The notes: a model not told the origin generated them from the letters alone. A DNA stretch of 64,000 nucleotides from Auriscalpium vulgare (GCA_019915015.1 JAHBBC010000024.1:310001-374000), one strand, 5' to 3'. Positions 22,014-32,674 are shown, counted from the first letter of the stretch. Numbers and translations are program-made.

Positions 22014-22021
22014 GCCGTGGT
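22014..22021 (+). repeat. hAT target-site duplication, right
   Basis: GCCGTGGT, identical to 17070-17077. Confidence 0.93.
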
Positions 22022-23338
22022 CTCAGATAGGCTCACGTGATCTCAGGTGGACATTGGACGGGTCTCCAGCATGGGCAGGCCCTGGCACGGTTGCCGGTCT
22101 GGGGCCGACTAGGATCCCTGAGCTTGCGAAGGGTTGAATCTAGCTACTCTGCCTCAGGGAGACTAGGGCCGACCTCGGATAGGCTCACGTCGATGGTTGA
22201 GTTTGCTAGTCTGGGGACCTTCCCATGGCTGCGAGACTGGGATAGCCACCCATGGCTATCCGAGGCCATACGAGCCGACGCGAGCCTCGGGACCTAGCCA
22301 TGGCTGCGAGACTCGGTTCACCAGACATTGTGATACAAGCGGAGGGCAGTCTGGTAATTCATCTTACGGTCATAGCAGTTCATGAGCAAAATAGATATTA
22401 TATTGGCATTACAGTAAATTGTACAGTACACTAGAGACACAACGACGGCCTGCACGACGTCGGGCAAACCGTTCACCTTGCATCGCGGCACAGCAGCGCC
22501 CTCGGAGCCCCTCTCGCACAAGCAGCACACAGAAAGCAATGTCGAGGAAGGGTGGGACGTAGTATATGACGAGTATATGCGCGTCCGATGCTCTAGAACG
22601 GATGTTAGGCAACCAAAGAGAAAAACTCACGGCAGGTGAGCGTACCTTGTATGCTCGTGGAGGTCGTCATGGTGATGTAATCAAGATAGTCCTGCGGACG
22701 TGGTGAGATCCGGAAAGCCGGGTGGTAGACGTCACGTACCTAGGAAGCTAGCCCGGGTAGCAACATCAACCAGTCATTGTACTACTCACAGCGGGCGTGA
22801 GCTATGCTGAAGAATGGCGGCGCGCGTGGCAAATACATGCGTACCTGTTCATCGACGCAGTGGACGAGAGGCTCAACCTGGGATCCTTGTCGGTCGACAC
22901 GCGAGGATGTGAGAGGAAGGGAGCTCACCTGCCAAATTCTGCGCTCAAAGGGAGGCCTGGCCGCCAACCAGGGACTTAAGAGAGCAGCGGAGAGCAGCGG
23001 AGAGACGGGCAGATGGGCCTTGGCAGGATGAGGGAGGGAGGGAGGGAAAGGGCAACGAGACAGCGAACGCGCTCCACCGCTGTATATATATGAGCAAGGA
23101 GCGGAGTTTGAAAGCGCGGCGCGACGCGACGCGGAGTCGAGTCACGTCACGCCCCCGCATCCAGCCTGCAAGCCGCCCAGCTGCGTCCCCATCACAAGTC
23201 CCTCACGCCCAAAGTTCCTCTTGCCCGCCAAAGACGCTACCGCCACTACTTTGACTCAATTGACTCACTCCCACAAAGTCCCTCCCTCTCCCTCCTCCCT
23301 CTCCCTCCTGCTCCTGGCGCACACTCGATGGCAACTCG
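22022..23338. other. Region between hAT and segment B
   Basis: No confident gene is seen. It contains a 50-bp dispersed repeat (22117-22166, shared with 43995-44044), short GC-rich repeats (CCATGGCTGCGAGACT occurs at about 22225 and 22299) and a purine-rich stretch of GGGA units near 23030. A TATA-like TATATATA occurs near 23080. Minus-strand frames at 22318-22967 have hydrophobic patches but no family match. Confidence 0.35.
22117..22166 (+). repeat. Dispersed tRNA-like repeat, copy 1
   Basis: Begins CCTGAGCTTGCGAAGGGTTG and matches 43995-44044 (opposite strand) at about 45 of 50 positions. It contains GGGTTGAATC, close to a Pol III B box. It may be a SINE or tRNA-pseudogene fragment. Confidence 0.45.
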
Positions 23339-23570
23339 ATGGCAAGCAGCAACTCGCGCTGCTGGGCCATCCGATGGACGTCTCCATCTTGCAACAACAC
23401 CAAAACTGGCTCGAACCAGTTGCAGGAACGATTGCGAAGACTCGACGGCGACAAGGTGAGAAGCAAGACATTGATGTTGCTCTCGTGACCGACTGTCGCG
23501 TCCGCCCAGGTGACGCGCCATCTCGCCCGCAGCATACACCGGATGTACGAAGCATGGAGGTCCTGACGGT
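23339..23570 (+). pseudogene. Possible 5' exons of a gene cut by segment B
   Basis: An ATG at 23339 opens MASSNSRCWAIRWTSPSCNN and runs through NQLQERLRRLDGDK to a good donor (GTGAGAAG). A 3' splice site (CGCCCAG) continues in frame as VTRHLARSIHRMYEAW and then stops close to the junction with segment B at 23571. A TATA-like element sits about 260 bases upstream. This looks like the start of a gene truncated by the duplication junction, but no family is recognised, and a non-coding leader is equally possible. Confidence 0.28.
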
Positions 23571-26201
23571 CTATAGATGCCTCATACAGCTACAAATATG
23601 ATACAGAACTCAACCAATTTGCACCTATCTACGATGCCCCGCTACCGACCTCAGATAATCAGGGTTGGAGTCCCACCATCCTCGTGAGCACGGCTGCGAA
23701 TGCTCAAACCACTCTTACTGCGTGCCATCTCGCCCTCTGAGTCCATGTCATGGTGCTGCTCGAACGTCGTGAAGACGGTTACTTCGAGGGGTTCGAGGGG
23801 TAGCGCATCGGGTTTGCCAACACGCACGAGAGGAGGGCGCTCGCCCTGGGCCCTGCGTTCCGCTCTGCGCGCGTAGTCGTAACTGATGAGCCACAGGAAC
23901 AGGTGGCTGGATGATGGATGGAAGACGCACTCGTATTCGCTGGTAGCGGCGTAGTTATGTAGCGCGCGATACATCATGGTAGCTGCCATTGACCTAAAGT
24001 TCGGCGTTATATGGGCTTCAGGTGTAAAAGTATGCTGCCTACGTTATCAAGACTGGAAGGGAGCAGAGGTCACGATCATGACGGATTGATTCGGAATTCA
24101 TGATTTACGCACCTCGAGGTACTTGGAGAATCTGGGGGTAGCACCGTGAGCGCTCGGTGATTCTGCGAAGTCTGAGGTACACGCACGAAATTCATGACAT
24201 CTGTATCAGAAGGTCAATGGTCACATATGACAGCGGGAGATTCTGCATGCGTACCGTTGAGATTGATGCATAGAAGGACCTTCAGACCTGATGAGTTGAT
24301 CAATGAAACATAAGGCATACTTCGACGCGCACCAGCGTGGGCAACTCGGCGATGGTCGCTAACGCAAGCCAGGCCAGACCCTGTATATGGGTATTCCGTT
24401 CTGTCAGCAGCGCGCAAACGTATAATACCGGATGTTTGCTCACCTGACGGTACAACAGCTTCCATATTCCAACAGAACCCAGATGTGGCTTCCGTGCCAG
24501 GCCGCCGATCATCCCCGCGAGCAAAACGAAATAGATGAAGAGAGTCACGATGGAAAGAGGAAGAAACGGCGGCGAGCTGGTAATGAAGCACATTGTTGCC
24601 CCCGCAACGCTGCTGAATGGGGGGATCGGGGAGAGGTGGACCTTTGGGACGAAGATCAGTCATACAAATTGTATAACGGGGCGCAGAAAACAGACCATGG
24701 CGACAACTGTCAGGTTTTTACGACGGAAGATTGTCAGATTCTGGAGGACGATATTGAGTTTGACGACTCACTGCGGATCCAGAAGGCAATGCTCGTAAGC
24801 CAGGCGATCGCGCAAAGAGCAATGACGGGCAGCAGGCGGTCCCATATGGCGACGCTGATGAAGGGATAAACGTGCCCGCGTGGTATGAAAGTGGTGGCAG
24901 CAACTCACACCCTGAGCATAGCGAGTAACAGAGAGAGGGCATATGCGACGGCTTGCAATGTCTATAAAAGACCGATGTGGGTGGGTTTATTCGAGGGATC
25001 TGGTAGGTACAAGTACCCACTTCAAGGCTGATTATGAGGGCCTTGCCGAGCGAATGTGAGTCGAAGAGCGATGCGAAAGCGCGAAACATACTTGGCAGTT
25101 AACCGGCCTCCTCGAGTTAATCATAATGAGCGACGATATAACTATGCCAATGCAGGCAAGACGAGAAGAGAGATACACCTGCGAGAGATTGGCGTCAGTA
25201 CGAACGCACCCGGGCAGGCGGGCACTCACCCAGAAAGTCCAGCGTTGTCGGCGTTTCCCAGTCAACATGCTGTAGTCGAAGTCCAGGTTGGAGACAAACT
25301 GCCAGCTGCGTGACCGGAAATTCAGTGAAATGGAAGGCAAGGCCATGCATACACAATGCGACGCACAACACGATCCCCGCAAAGACGTGCGAGAGCTTCG
25401 TCAACGCAACTGAGCCACATCATGAGAGCGACCAAGATGAAGCAGGAGGAGGAGACGTACATGAGCTCTTCAGGATCATGTCAGGTTCCTTCCATTGCTC
25501 ACGGGACACCATGACGAGGGAGGTGGGGGATACGAAGATGGATTGCCGGAGCGTCGGCTGCCGTACTTATAGGATAATCAGTGGTTGATGATAAGTTCGT
25601 ATCGCGCGCGGACCACGGCGCCAGACCCTGCGGCGTCCCACCATACAGTAGTCAATCAACTAGTGGGATGTTGCATCAAGAACGATGCTCGGGAAGCTGT
25701 ACAGTTTTGAAGGGACGTGTCTCGGAGATTCCATGAAGGCAGTCGGAGCAAGATGTGTGCAGAGGGGAGTAAGACGCGGCAGATTGCGAAATCATCACTG
25801 TGATACGATACCGAAGTAGTCCAGGGGAAATACCGGGCTCTGAGGCGGAACAGGCGGCACGTATCAGAATCATATGCAACACTGGTACTGAAAGCTCGAC
25901 TTACATACTGCCAACTGCGCCAGACGCCGCGTCGCGACGGTGAGAGCGCTCAGGCCCATGTGGCAAAAAAGGCGGCGCCACAGGCGTATCATGGTAGCAG
26001 TTAACGTCAAACGAGTACAGATCCCAGGAAGTAGGAGGAACTCTCAGTCGTCGGCTCAGTACCGCAAAATGTACTGAGGTCGTCGTCAAAAATCTAGGAG
26101 AGTGATTTGTGAGAGTAAGTTCCGTGGACTCTCACCTCAATAGAAGAGGATCTGATTCGGCATCGAAAGCGGATGCGAGTACCAGAATTCGGGGTTCGTG
26201 A
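23571..26201. repeat. Segmental duplication, copy B
   Basis: Aligns with 14350-16978 in the same orientation. Boundaries were set where the alignment begins (CTATAGATGCCTCATACAGC) and ends (GGGGTTCGTGA). Length is nearly equal to copy A (about 2.63 kb). Confidence 0.85.
23651..25512 (-). CDS. Seven-TM basidiomycete membrane protein, copy B
   Basis: Close paralogue of the 14417-16279 gene, with the same exon plan. The ATG (25510-25512) opens MVSREQWKEPDMILKSS and splices to FALTKLSHVFAGIVLCVAF, then WQFVSNLDFDYSMLTGKRRQ. Small length differences from copy A fall inside introns (for example just before the CTGGCAG exon), so the reading frame is kept throughout. The C-terminal exon ends GGTPTLII with stop at 23651-23653. 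Differences are scattered substitutions such as ISSR/IRSR near the C-terminus. Function is unknown. Two intact copies imply recent duplication, or selection to keep both. Confidence 0.77.
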
Positions 26202-26942
26202 GACTTTGTCCTGATTGTGCTCCACCCGGGGCGCCAGCGCTCGTGAAACAACAGTTGATCAGTGTATACTAGTACGCCAAGACCATCATGCAAGGTGTAG
26301 AAGGGAAGGGCGTTTCGGTCTCTCTTCACAGCCCGGTCTATGTAAATCTCAAACTTGGCGACCGTCCGAGTCCTGGCTGGGAGACTGTCAACGCGTCATC
26401 ATCATCATAATATAAAAAAAGACACACCTGCTCTCACCGAATATACGTGAACGTACTGCTCGACCCGACGTGCACCATTGCTGGCTCAAAGGGAAACGCA
26501 AGGCTGGCAAGGCGGTCCTAGTGGCGGTGGACGAACAGATGGAAGTTCTCGCAGGCCATGACAGGCCTGCCATGATCGATGCATGATCACGCGCGCATCG
26601 GTCAGCAAGCTCATGCCCGGTGGAGTCGCAGTAACTGAGTAAAGTCGGTCTTCTTTGTTCCCTCTTGCAATTTGATCATGTCGACGACCAAGCCTTTCGC
26701 TGTTGGACTTGCACCCGATAGGCACGCTGGTAGCTGCTCGTAGTCGGACATGCGTAACGCGTGGGACTGGGACTCGCTCAGTCAGCATCCAATTCAGTAC
26801 CGTGCCGGCGCCGCAGATGCTCGCAGGTGCTGCCTTTTGATTCAACGCCTTCCTGAGCGACTGACCGTCTATCAAGAACTTTGTGAGTGGAGTCGCTGTG
26901 GTATTAATATCTGTTGTTCTGACTGTATATGCCAGTGTCCTA
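26202..26942. other. Upstream region of NTase copy 1
   Basis: No gene is called. The last ~260 bases resemble the region before copy 2 (both contain ATGTCGACGACCA, AACGCGTGGGA and CTGACCRTCTATCAAG), so the promoter or leader was duplicated with the gene. A short conserved frame (MSTTKPFAVGLAP... versus MSTTRPLVVKLAP...) stops early in copy 1. Confidence 0.45.
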
Positions 26943-27701
26943 ATGAATCCTACAACCGACTTGACTTTCGCAGATATTGAGCGAGCTGCACGCTCGGCGA
27001 CGCGCGTTCTCCAGGATAGAGGGCTTGTCTGTTGTTTGTTTGGGAGTGCGGGAAGTGCTTATTTGGCAGAAATAGGGCGAGTCCCTGGTGTGCGTACGCG
27101 TTTTGCGGTTTCTAGTATCTCGTCTCACCCGCTGGGACAGGATGTCGACATCATCGTCATGCCTGGAGATTATCAGGATGCAGAGAGCATCAAAGATCTC
27201 CTTGTCGGGGCTGACGCCCGCTTCTTCCTGCTCGCTTCCCGTCGAAGGGACGCCACCCATCGCGTGCTCTGGTTTCGGCTTCCGGGCTACATGACCACTA
27301 AACGCCGCGTTAAAGTTGACATCCTTGTCCCACCCTGCGGCAACCTCCATATCCCGTATCTCCACGATGGCCGTATCGTCCACGTCAAGGGTATTCCCGT
27401 CTTGCAGCTGTTCGGGCTTCTGCTCCTGAAGGTGCAGGGGTGGTGGCAGCATCGCACGTCAAACAGATCCGATTTCAAAGCGAAGCAAGACGCAGATCTT
27501 AGCGACATCCGGGCATTGGCGACCGTGGCGGAACTCATGAATCTCCACTGGAATATCGAGATTTATAACTGGCCTTCGGACTTCATTGAACGCGGCGAAG
27601 TGCATGTGAACAAGTTGATCACTCGGAAGGGGGCTGACGGTCGCAAGATCAGTGGCATGGGGTTTAGGGAGTCATTCCGGGCGCTGGGGTTCGATGCCTG
27701 A
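26943..27701 (+). CDS. Nucleotidyltransferase-fold protein, paralogue 1
   Basis: Two exons with a 51-nt intron (27090-27140) give 235 aa. The intron has consensus ends (GTGCGT...GACAG) and no stop; unspliced, it would add 17 residues. Signature residues fit the nucleotidyltransferase fold: GS in CCLFGSAG (34-35), Asp50 and Asp52 in DVDIIV, and a third Asp109 in VKVDILV. A helical tail follows with LFGLLLLKVQGWWQHR and KQDADLSDIRAL, reminiscent of the Lys/Arg and Asp-Ile pattern in AbiEii-type nucleotidyltransferases. Substrate unknown. The alternative start at 26883 adds a hydrophobic leader but crosses a likely donor. Two further paralogues lie downstream in the same orientation. Confidence 0.75.
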   Translation: MNPTTDLTFADIERAARSATRVLQDRGLVCCLFGSAGSAYLAEIGRVPGVRTRFAVSSISSHPLGQDVDIIVMPGDYQDAESIKDLLVGADARFFLLASRRRDATHRVLWFRLPGYMTTKRRVKVDILVPPCGNLHIPYLHDGRIVHVKGIPVLQLFGLLLLKVQGWWQHRTSNRSDFKAKQDADLSDIRALATVAELMNLHWNIEIYNWPSDFIERGEVHVNKLITRKGADGRKISGMGFRESFRALGFDA

Positions 27702-28768
27702 GGTACAAGCTGGTGGGACGCACGGCTCCCGTGTAAGATAGTAAGTTCCTATACGCTGTCAGCGCATAATTCTCACATCCAGAACTTCAGTCAGGTGTCT
27801 GTTCTACTGCCCGGTTCTCAAGCACCCAGTGGTTTACTTCTTCCGCGTCGCCTGTGCCATCCAACATGCTTCCATCCCCAGCCCTCTCAAATTTGTCCCC
27901 CGACGCGAACGCCATTGCGTCGCATGCACGCACACGAGCGACGACGCGTCCATGATTGCTGGACTTTTCTTGTAACAAATTGCAGGGCCTCTCCTCTGCC
28001 CAACGTCTTCACAATCTGCCCGTTGCATTTCGCCAAATTTTGTCGACCTCGTCATCGGTAAGATGGTTATACCTGCCTTTGGCATCATATGTTAATCCAA
28101 CTATCCGCTAGCTCCGCATTGCCAGACCCCGCCCTACCAGCAATCGGATCGGCGTCACCGTCATTCGAAGCGTCGCGCCAAAGTTCGCGCATGATGATAC
28201 CACACTTCGAGTTTGCCCCGGCCTCCGACTCGTAACTACTTCTTACCCGCAACCTGGATATGCATTTCTTTTTGTTCGTTAATACAGTCATACATTTGCC
28301 CTTCGTCATTTCTTCAGAGCGCGGTCGAACAACTACCTGCAGAACAGGTTGAGCCAAGGCGGGCGACGCCCGCGGCGGCACGGCCCGCTCAGCCGGCAAG
28401 ACTTGATCTTTGTCGACGTCGAGGCTTGCACTACATCCCTTGCAAGCATCATCCGGTCTCAAAGAGGGTTAGCATAGTGACCATCGCGCCATATCTTCTG
28501 CAGCTGCATTGTGAGGTGCGATTCGGTGAAGGTCAGTGAGCAGGCGACGGTGCGCATGGTGGACAGTGCAGAGAGTTGTTGTCCTTACCGGCGCTAGAGT
28601 ACCACCGCCGCGGCAACTTAGTGACGGTCGCAGGCCACTGACGGTTCGATGGCCGTCTGTCTACCACCCAATTTGACTAAGATGCGAGTGATTAGGGAAA
28701 AAAAATGGTTGTACACGGATCGATAGCAGTAGGCATGAAACAGAAGGTCTGAGAGAAAGAAAGCCTAA
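27702..28768. other. Spacer after NTase copy 1
   Basis: No confident gene. The first ~90 bases match those after copy 2 (GTGTAAGATAGTAAGTTCCT, then GCTGTCAGCGCATA). A block around 28350-28490 (CGGCACGGCCCGCT ... TGACCATCGCGCCATAT) is repeated at about 31500-31625. Short open frames on both strands (27787-28462) lack domains. Confidence 0.45.
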
Positions 28769-29621
28769 CTATGCTTCCTCAAGCGGCACTGGCAAGCCAT
28801 GTACCATATTCCGGAAGGTGTCAAGCGACACCTGTTCCCGCTGCCCGCCATCCGTGCGCAACACGAAGAACTCACCCATCACGAGGGATTGTCCTGCGTC
28901 CTCGACGTAGTACTTCTTGGTACTGCCACGCTGGCAGAACGACGCGCCGACCCAGTCCAGGAGTGCTGGCTGGTTCAACTCGCCCGGGGCACGCTCGTCC
29001 GACGTCACGTCGGTGGCGTTGGGGACGAGCACTTTCACGCTAGAAGCGGCAAGTCAAGATGTGGATAACGCTGTGGTACAGGAGCAATCGGAACGTACGC
29101 TTCAGCATTGGCGTGTGCGAGAAGCCGATCGGACCGAGGGCTGTCGTCGAGCTCGTAGGTGGAGATGACCTGTAGGGCCATGAACCCAATCCACCACTGG
29201 ATCATGTGTCTGCGCGCCGACGATTAGCGATGGTCAGGATCCCACAGGTATAAAATAATACTCACTCCTTATTCGACAGCGCAGAGAATTGTTCCTCAGG
29301 ATAGTGGCATATCGCGTCGCACTTGCGCCACCACGCCGCAATCCCGACACGGTCATTGGGGCACTCGCCCACATACGTGGTGGGGTTTGAGGTCACCTCA
29401 GCTTCGGCTTCGTCATAGAGCTGGCTCAGGCGTGCCTCCGAAACGCCCGCTCTCGCTGCCGCGATGTTTCTCTCGGTGTGGATCAAATACCACCGATACC
29501 TGGCGTGAATTTCAACAAGGCGGGGGTCGTGGGCCCATTCAAGGGGAGGATTTCGAGGTTGAGCTGGCGAACGTGAGGAGGTCGGGCGGATGGGCGACGA
29601 CACGTGGGGAAGAAAAGACAT
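28769..29621 (-). CDS. Conserved-looking hypothetical protein, three exons
   Basis: Exons 29266-29621, 29099-29209 and 28769-29039 join in frame to 245 aa through standard introns. The N-terminus (MSFLPHVSSPIRPTSSRSPA) is Ser/Pro-rich. Helical segments follow (HARYRWYLIHTERNIAAARA, RLSQLYDEAEAEV, GIAAWWRKCDAICHYPEEQF), a Trp-rich stretch (HMIQWWIGFMALQVISTYEL), and a C-terminal part with SFCQRGSTKKYYVED and RTDGGQREQVSLDTFRN. I recognise no family. It lies between NTase copies 1 and 2 on the opposite strand. Clean splicing and steady codon use support a real gene. Confidence 0.6.
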
Positions 29622-30347
29622 GATAGTGTAAAGTCAAGGAGGGTCTGCTGTGGAAGATGGCCATCATACCCACCGTTTCCTCGTCGCACCAGCTATTACG
29701 TATCTAAGTTGTATACGTACGTACATTATGAGAATATTGTCAGTGATAGGGCCACGGCGCCCTGAGCACTCGTTACCGGCAGAGTACCGAGTCCGAACCC
29801 GCGTCAGCCGAGAGGCACTTGGCAGGCAAGGCCCCAGTGATATGCGATCGTCAGGCCTGGCTAGTCTCCGTTGCCGGCCTTGCGCGGAAGACAATCGTTC
29901 CGCCACTAAGAACGCAATGGTATTGCTGGGCGGCTGCTGCCGCCGGTACGGTGGTGGACCGTGGTCACTGGCAGTTGGTGGTCACGCGCGGACGGCTCAG
30001 CCCAGCGCTCGCTTCAGCGCTTGAGTCTAAAGCGCCTAAAGATCCTCATTACTTAACATTATTGCTCCTTCTTGCACTTTGACTATGTCGACGACCAGGC
30101 CTCTCGTTGTTAAACTTGCACCTGCTGGGCACGAGTCGGAGGCATGCGCCGGGGCCCGCAACGCGTGGGATACTGGAAGTCAGGCCCAACCAGTGGCAGT
30201 CAGCGTCCTGCTCAGGCAGCCTTCAATACGTGTCGCCTTCGTTCAACGCAAGTTAGCAACTGACCATCTATCAAGTCTATGTGAGTAGAGCCTGCCGCAT
30301 CGACATATCTTAGTCTGACTGTATGGGACCAGTCGTGTCTTGATGAT
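29622..30347. other. Divergent promoter region before NTase copy 2
   Basis: No gene. The right part (about 30080-30347) is homologous to the leader of NTase copy 1. The left part should hold the promoter of the minus-strand hypothetical gene. Confidence 0.45.
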
Positions 30348-31118
30348 ATGGTTTCTACACACGATTTGACTCGCGAGGATATTTCGCGAGCTGCACGCTT
30401 TGCAACCCGCATCCTCAGGCAACGAGGGCTTACCTGCTGCTTGTTCGGGAGTGCGGGATGTGATTATTGGGCAGATATAGGGCGAGTCCCTGGTGTGCGT
30501 AAGCATTTTTCGGTTTCTCGTCTCTTGTCTCACCCGCTGGGACAGGATGTCGACATCATCGTCATGCCTGGAGATTATATGGATGCAGAGAGCGTCAAAG
30601 ATCTCCTTGTCGGGGCTGACGCTCGCTTCTTCCTGCTCCCTTCCCGTCAAAAGGACGCCACCCATCGCGTGCTCTGGTTTCGGCTTCCGGGCTACATGAC
30701 GTCGACCACTCAACGCCGCGTGAAAGTCGACATCCTCGTCCCACCCTGCGGCGATCTCAGAATCCCCGATCTCTACGACCAACAGATCGTCTACTTCAGT
30801 GGTATTCCCGTTTTGAAGTTGTTTGGGCTTCTGCTCCTGAAGGTGCAGGGGTGGTGGCAGCATCGCACGTCAAACAAACCTCATTTCAAAGCGAAGCAAA
30901 ACGCGGACCTCGGCGACATTCGGGCATTGGCGATCGAGGCGGAAGATCGGCGTCTCCACTGGATCATGACTGACGAGGTTTACGACTGGCCTCCGTACTT
31001 CGCAGAACGCGGTGAAATGCACATGAAGAAGTTGATCACTCGGAAGGGGCCTGACGGTTACAAGATCAGTGGGATGGGATTTCGGGAATTATTCCAGACG
31101 CTGGGGTTTAATGTCTGA
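30348..31118 (+). CDS. Nucleotidyltransferase-fold protein, paralogue 2
   Basis: ATG at 30348 (MVSTHDLTREDISRAARFAT). A 51-nt intron at 30495-30545 sits exactly where copy 1 has one, and the spliced product is 239 aa. It keeps CCLFGSAG, the DVDIIV aspartate pair, the third Asp in VKVDILV, and KLFGLLLLKVQGWWQHR. The region after the third Asp (DLRIPDLYDQQIVYFSGI) differs most from copy 1 (NLHIPYLHDGRIVHVKGI). It ends FQTLGFNV. It is closest to copy 1, with shared flanking DNA on both sides, so copies 1 and 2 are the younger pair. Confidence 0.75.
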   Translation: MVSTHDLTREDISRAARFATRILRQRGLTCCLFGSAGCDYWADIGRVPGVRKHFSVSRLLSHPLGQDVDIIVMPGDYMDAESVKDLLVGADARFFLLPSRQKDATHRVLWFRLPGYMTSTTQRRVKVDILVPPCGDLRIPDLYDQQIVYFSGIPVLKLFGLLLLKVQGWWQHRTSNKPHFKAKQNADLGDIRALAIEAEDRRLHWIMTDEVYDWPPYFAERGEMHMKKLITRKGPDGYKISGMGFRELFQTLGFNV

Positions 31119-31937
31119 GGTGCGAGCTGCTGTGATGTAGGGTTCCCGTGTAAGATAGTAAGTTCCTATACGCTGTCAGCGCATATCCCTCACCTCCAGA
31201 ACTTCAGTCAGGTGCAGCGATGTCTGTTCTACGCGAATCTATCTCTGCTTTAAGGCGGACGTCCATGGAGACTGAGCACAGGGTTAGGAGAAGATAGGGT
31301 TTCTTGGTCAGCGAAGGGATACAGTCTTCACATTTATATGTTTTTCCCATCTTCATGAAGACGCGGTCTTGTGCACGCTGTGTGCGAGCTGAGACCCTTG
31401 GCGTCCTGACTCGAAGTTGGGGTGCACTATAAGTCTACAATTCAAGGCGTGTATATAACGCCACGGGCCACTGACGTCAGCGCGGCTGGATCCCCCGGCA
31501 CGGCCCGCTAGCCGCTCCGAGTCATCTCGCCGACGACAACCCTTGCACTATACAACCCTTGCACTACAACCCTTGCATAATCCAGTCTCAAAGACAGTCA
31601 GCAGAGCGACCATCGCGCCATATATTGCATCTGTAATATCGACTGCCCTGCAGCCGCGCACGCTGTCCAGCATTCAGGTCCATGACATTGACACCTATAC
31701 ACGAAGCGGCTCCGAGTGAGCCGTCATCAATCATTCATGCACTATTCATCGGGGTGTGCGGGGACGAGTAACTGTCAGGCTTGTGATGACTCGGATAGCG
31801 GATAGTGCCAGGCTTCTCGAGTCTCTCATCCCTCGTTTCTCCCCCCACCTCAGTCTGTGAATCCAATTGCAATTTTCTCTGTAGCTCTTCTGTCACTGAC
31901 CTATAGATCTTCCTCGACAGCCGCAAGTTTCGATTTT
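31119..31937. other. Spacer between NTase copies 2 and 3
   Basis: No gene. Begins with the same downstream block as after copy 1 and contains the second copy of the ~130-base repeat (about 31500-31625). Short CCCTTGCACTACAA units recur near 31550-31575. Confidence 0.45.
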
Positions 31938-32674
31938 ATGCTTCCTCCCCCCAACTTGACTCATCGAGAAGTCGAGCGAGTTGCTCTCTGGGCAACGCGC
32001 GCCCTCAAGCGAAGTGGATTCACCTGCTGTCTGTTTGGGAGCGCGGGATGCGACCAGTGGACAGATATTGGTCGAGTGCCCGGTGTGCGTACGCATTTTG
32101 CATGAGTGAGTGAAGTTCGACTAATGTGTTTGTTGTACAGGACGTGGACATCATCGTCATACCCGAGGATAATGAGAACGCGGAGGATATCAAGGATCTC
32201 ATCGTCGAGGAGGACAGTCGCTTCTACCTCACTGCTTCTCGTCGTCCACTCGCGACCCATCGCGTTCTCTGGTGTCAGCTTCCAGATTACCAATCCACTC
32301 AGCGCGCCCTCAAAGTCGACGTCCTCATCCCATCCACCGACAATATCAGTATTCCATCCTTGGACAAACGCACTATCACTCGTCTTCGGCATATCCCCGT
32401 TATGGACCTTTTTGGGCTCCTGCTACTGAAGGTGCAGGGGTGGCAGGATCGTCGCATGTCGGACAGGCTGGACTTCATAGCAAAGTTGGAGACGGACGTA
32501 AGCGACATAGAGGCGCTGTTGGTCGAAGCCAAGAGCCGGGGCATACGCCTGCGCCGAGAGCGTCGTCGGGCGTGGGATGAAGACTTCATCGAACGAGGCG
32601 AAACGCACGTAGAAGAGTTTGTGAAGATTCACGGGTTTCGGAAGGAATTCCGAAGATTAGGCTTCAGTACGTGA
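31938..32674 (+). CDS. Nucleotidyltransferase-fold protein, paralogue 3
   Basis: ATG at 31938 (MLPPPNLTHREVERVALWAT); an in-frame upstream ATG at 31857 would add 27 residues. The intron (32085-32140, 56 nt) is at the same position as in the other copies but contains stops, so splicing is obligatory here. The product is 226 aa. All hallmark residues are kept: CCLFGSAG, DVDIIV, LKVDVLI, LFGLLLLKVQGW and DVSDIEALL. It is more diverged (EDNENAEDIKDLIVEEDSRF versus GDYMDAESVKDLLVGADARF) and has a more basic C-terminal helix (RLRRERRRAWDED). This is the oldest of the three copies. Confidence 0.74.

Noticed and set aside
22409..22630. Hydrophobic minus-strand frame between hAT and segment B
   Set aside because: It looked like a membrane-protein exon, but no flanking exons could be joined and no family pattern was found.
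14417..25512. Apparent frameshifts between the first exons of the two 7-TM copies
   Set aside because: The length differences lie in introns once GTACGT/CTCAG and GTGTATG/CAG splice sites are used; both proteins are continuous.
27834..28088. Minus-strand frame after NTase copy 1
   Set aside because: No domain and no counterpart after copy 2, where flanking DNA is otherwise partly conserved.
32085..32125. Premature stop in NTase copy 3
   Set aside because: The stop lies inside a consensus intron at the same place as introns in copies 1 and 2; splicing restores the frame, so the gene is not broken.
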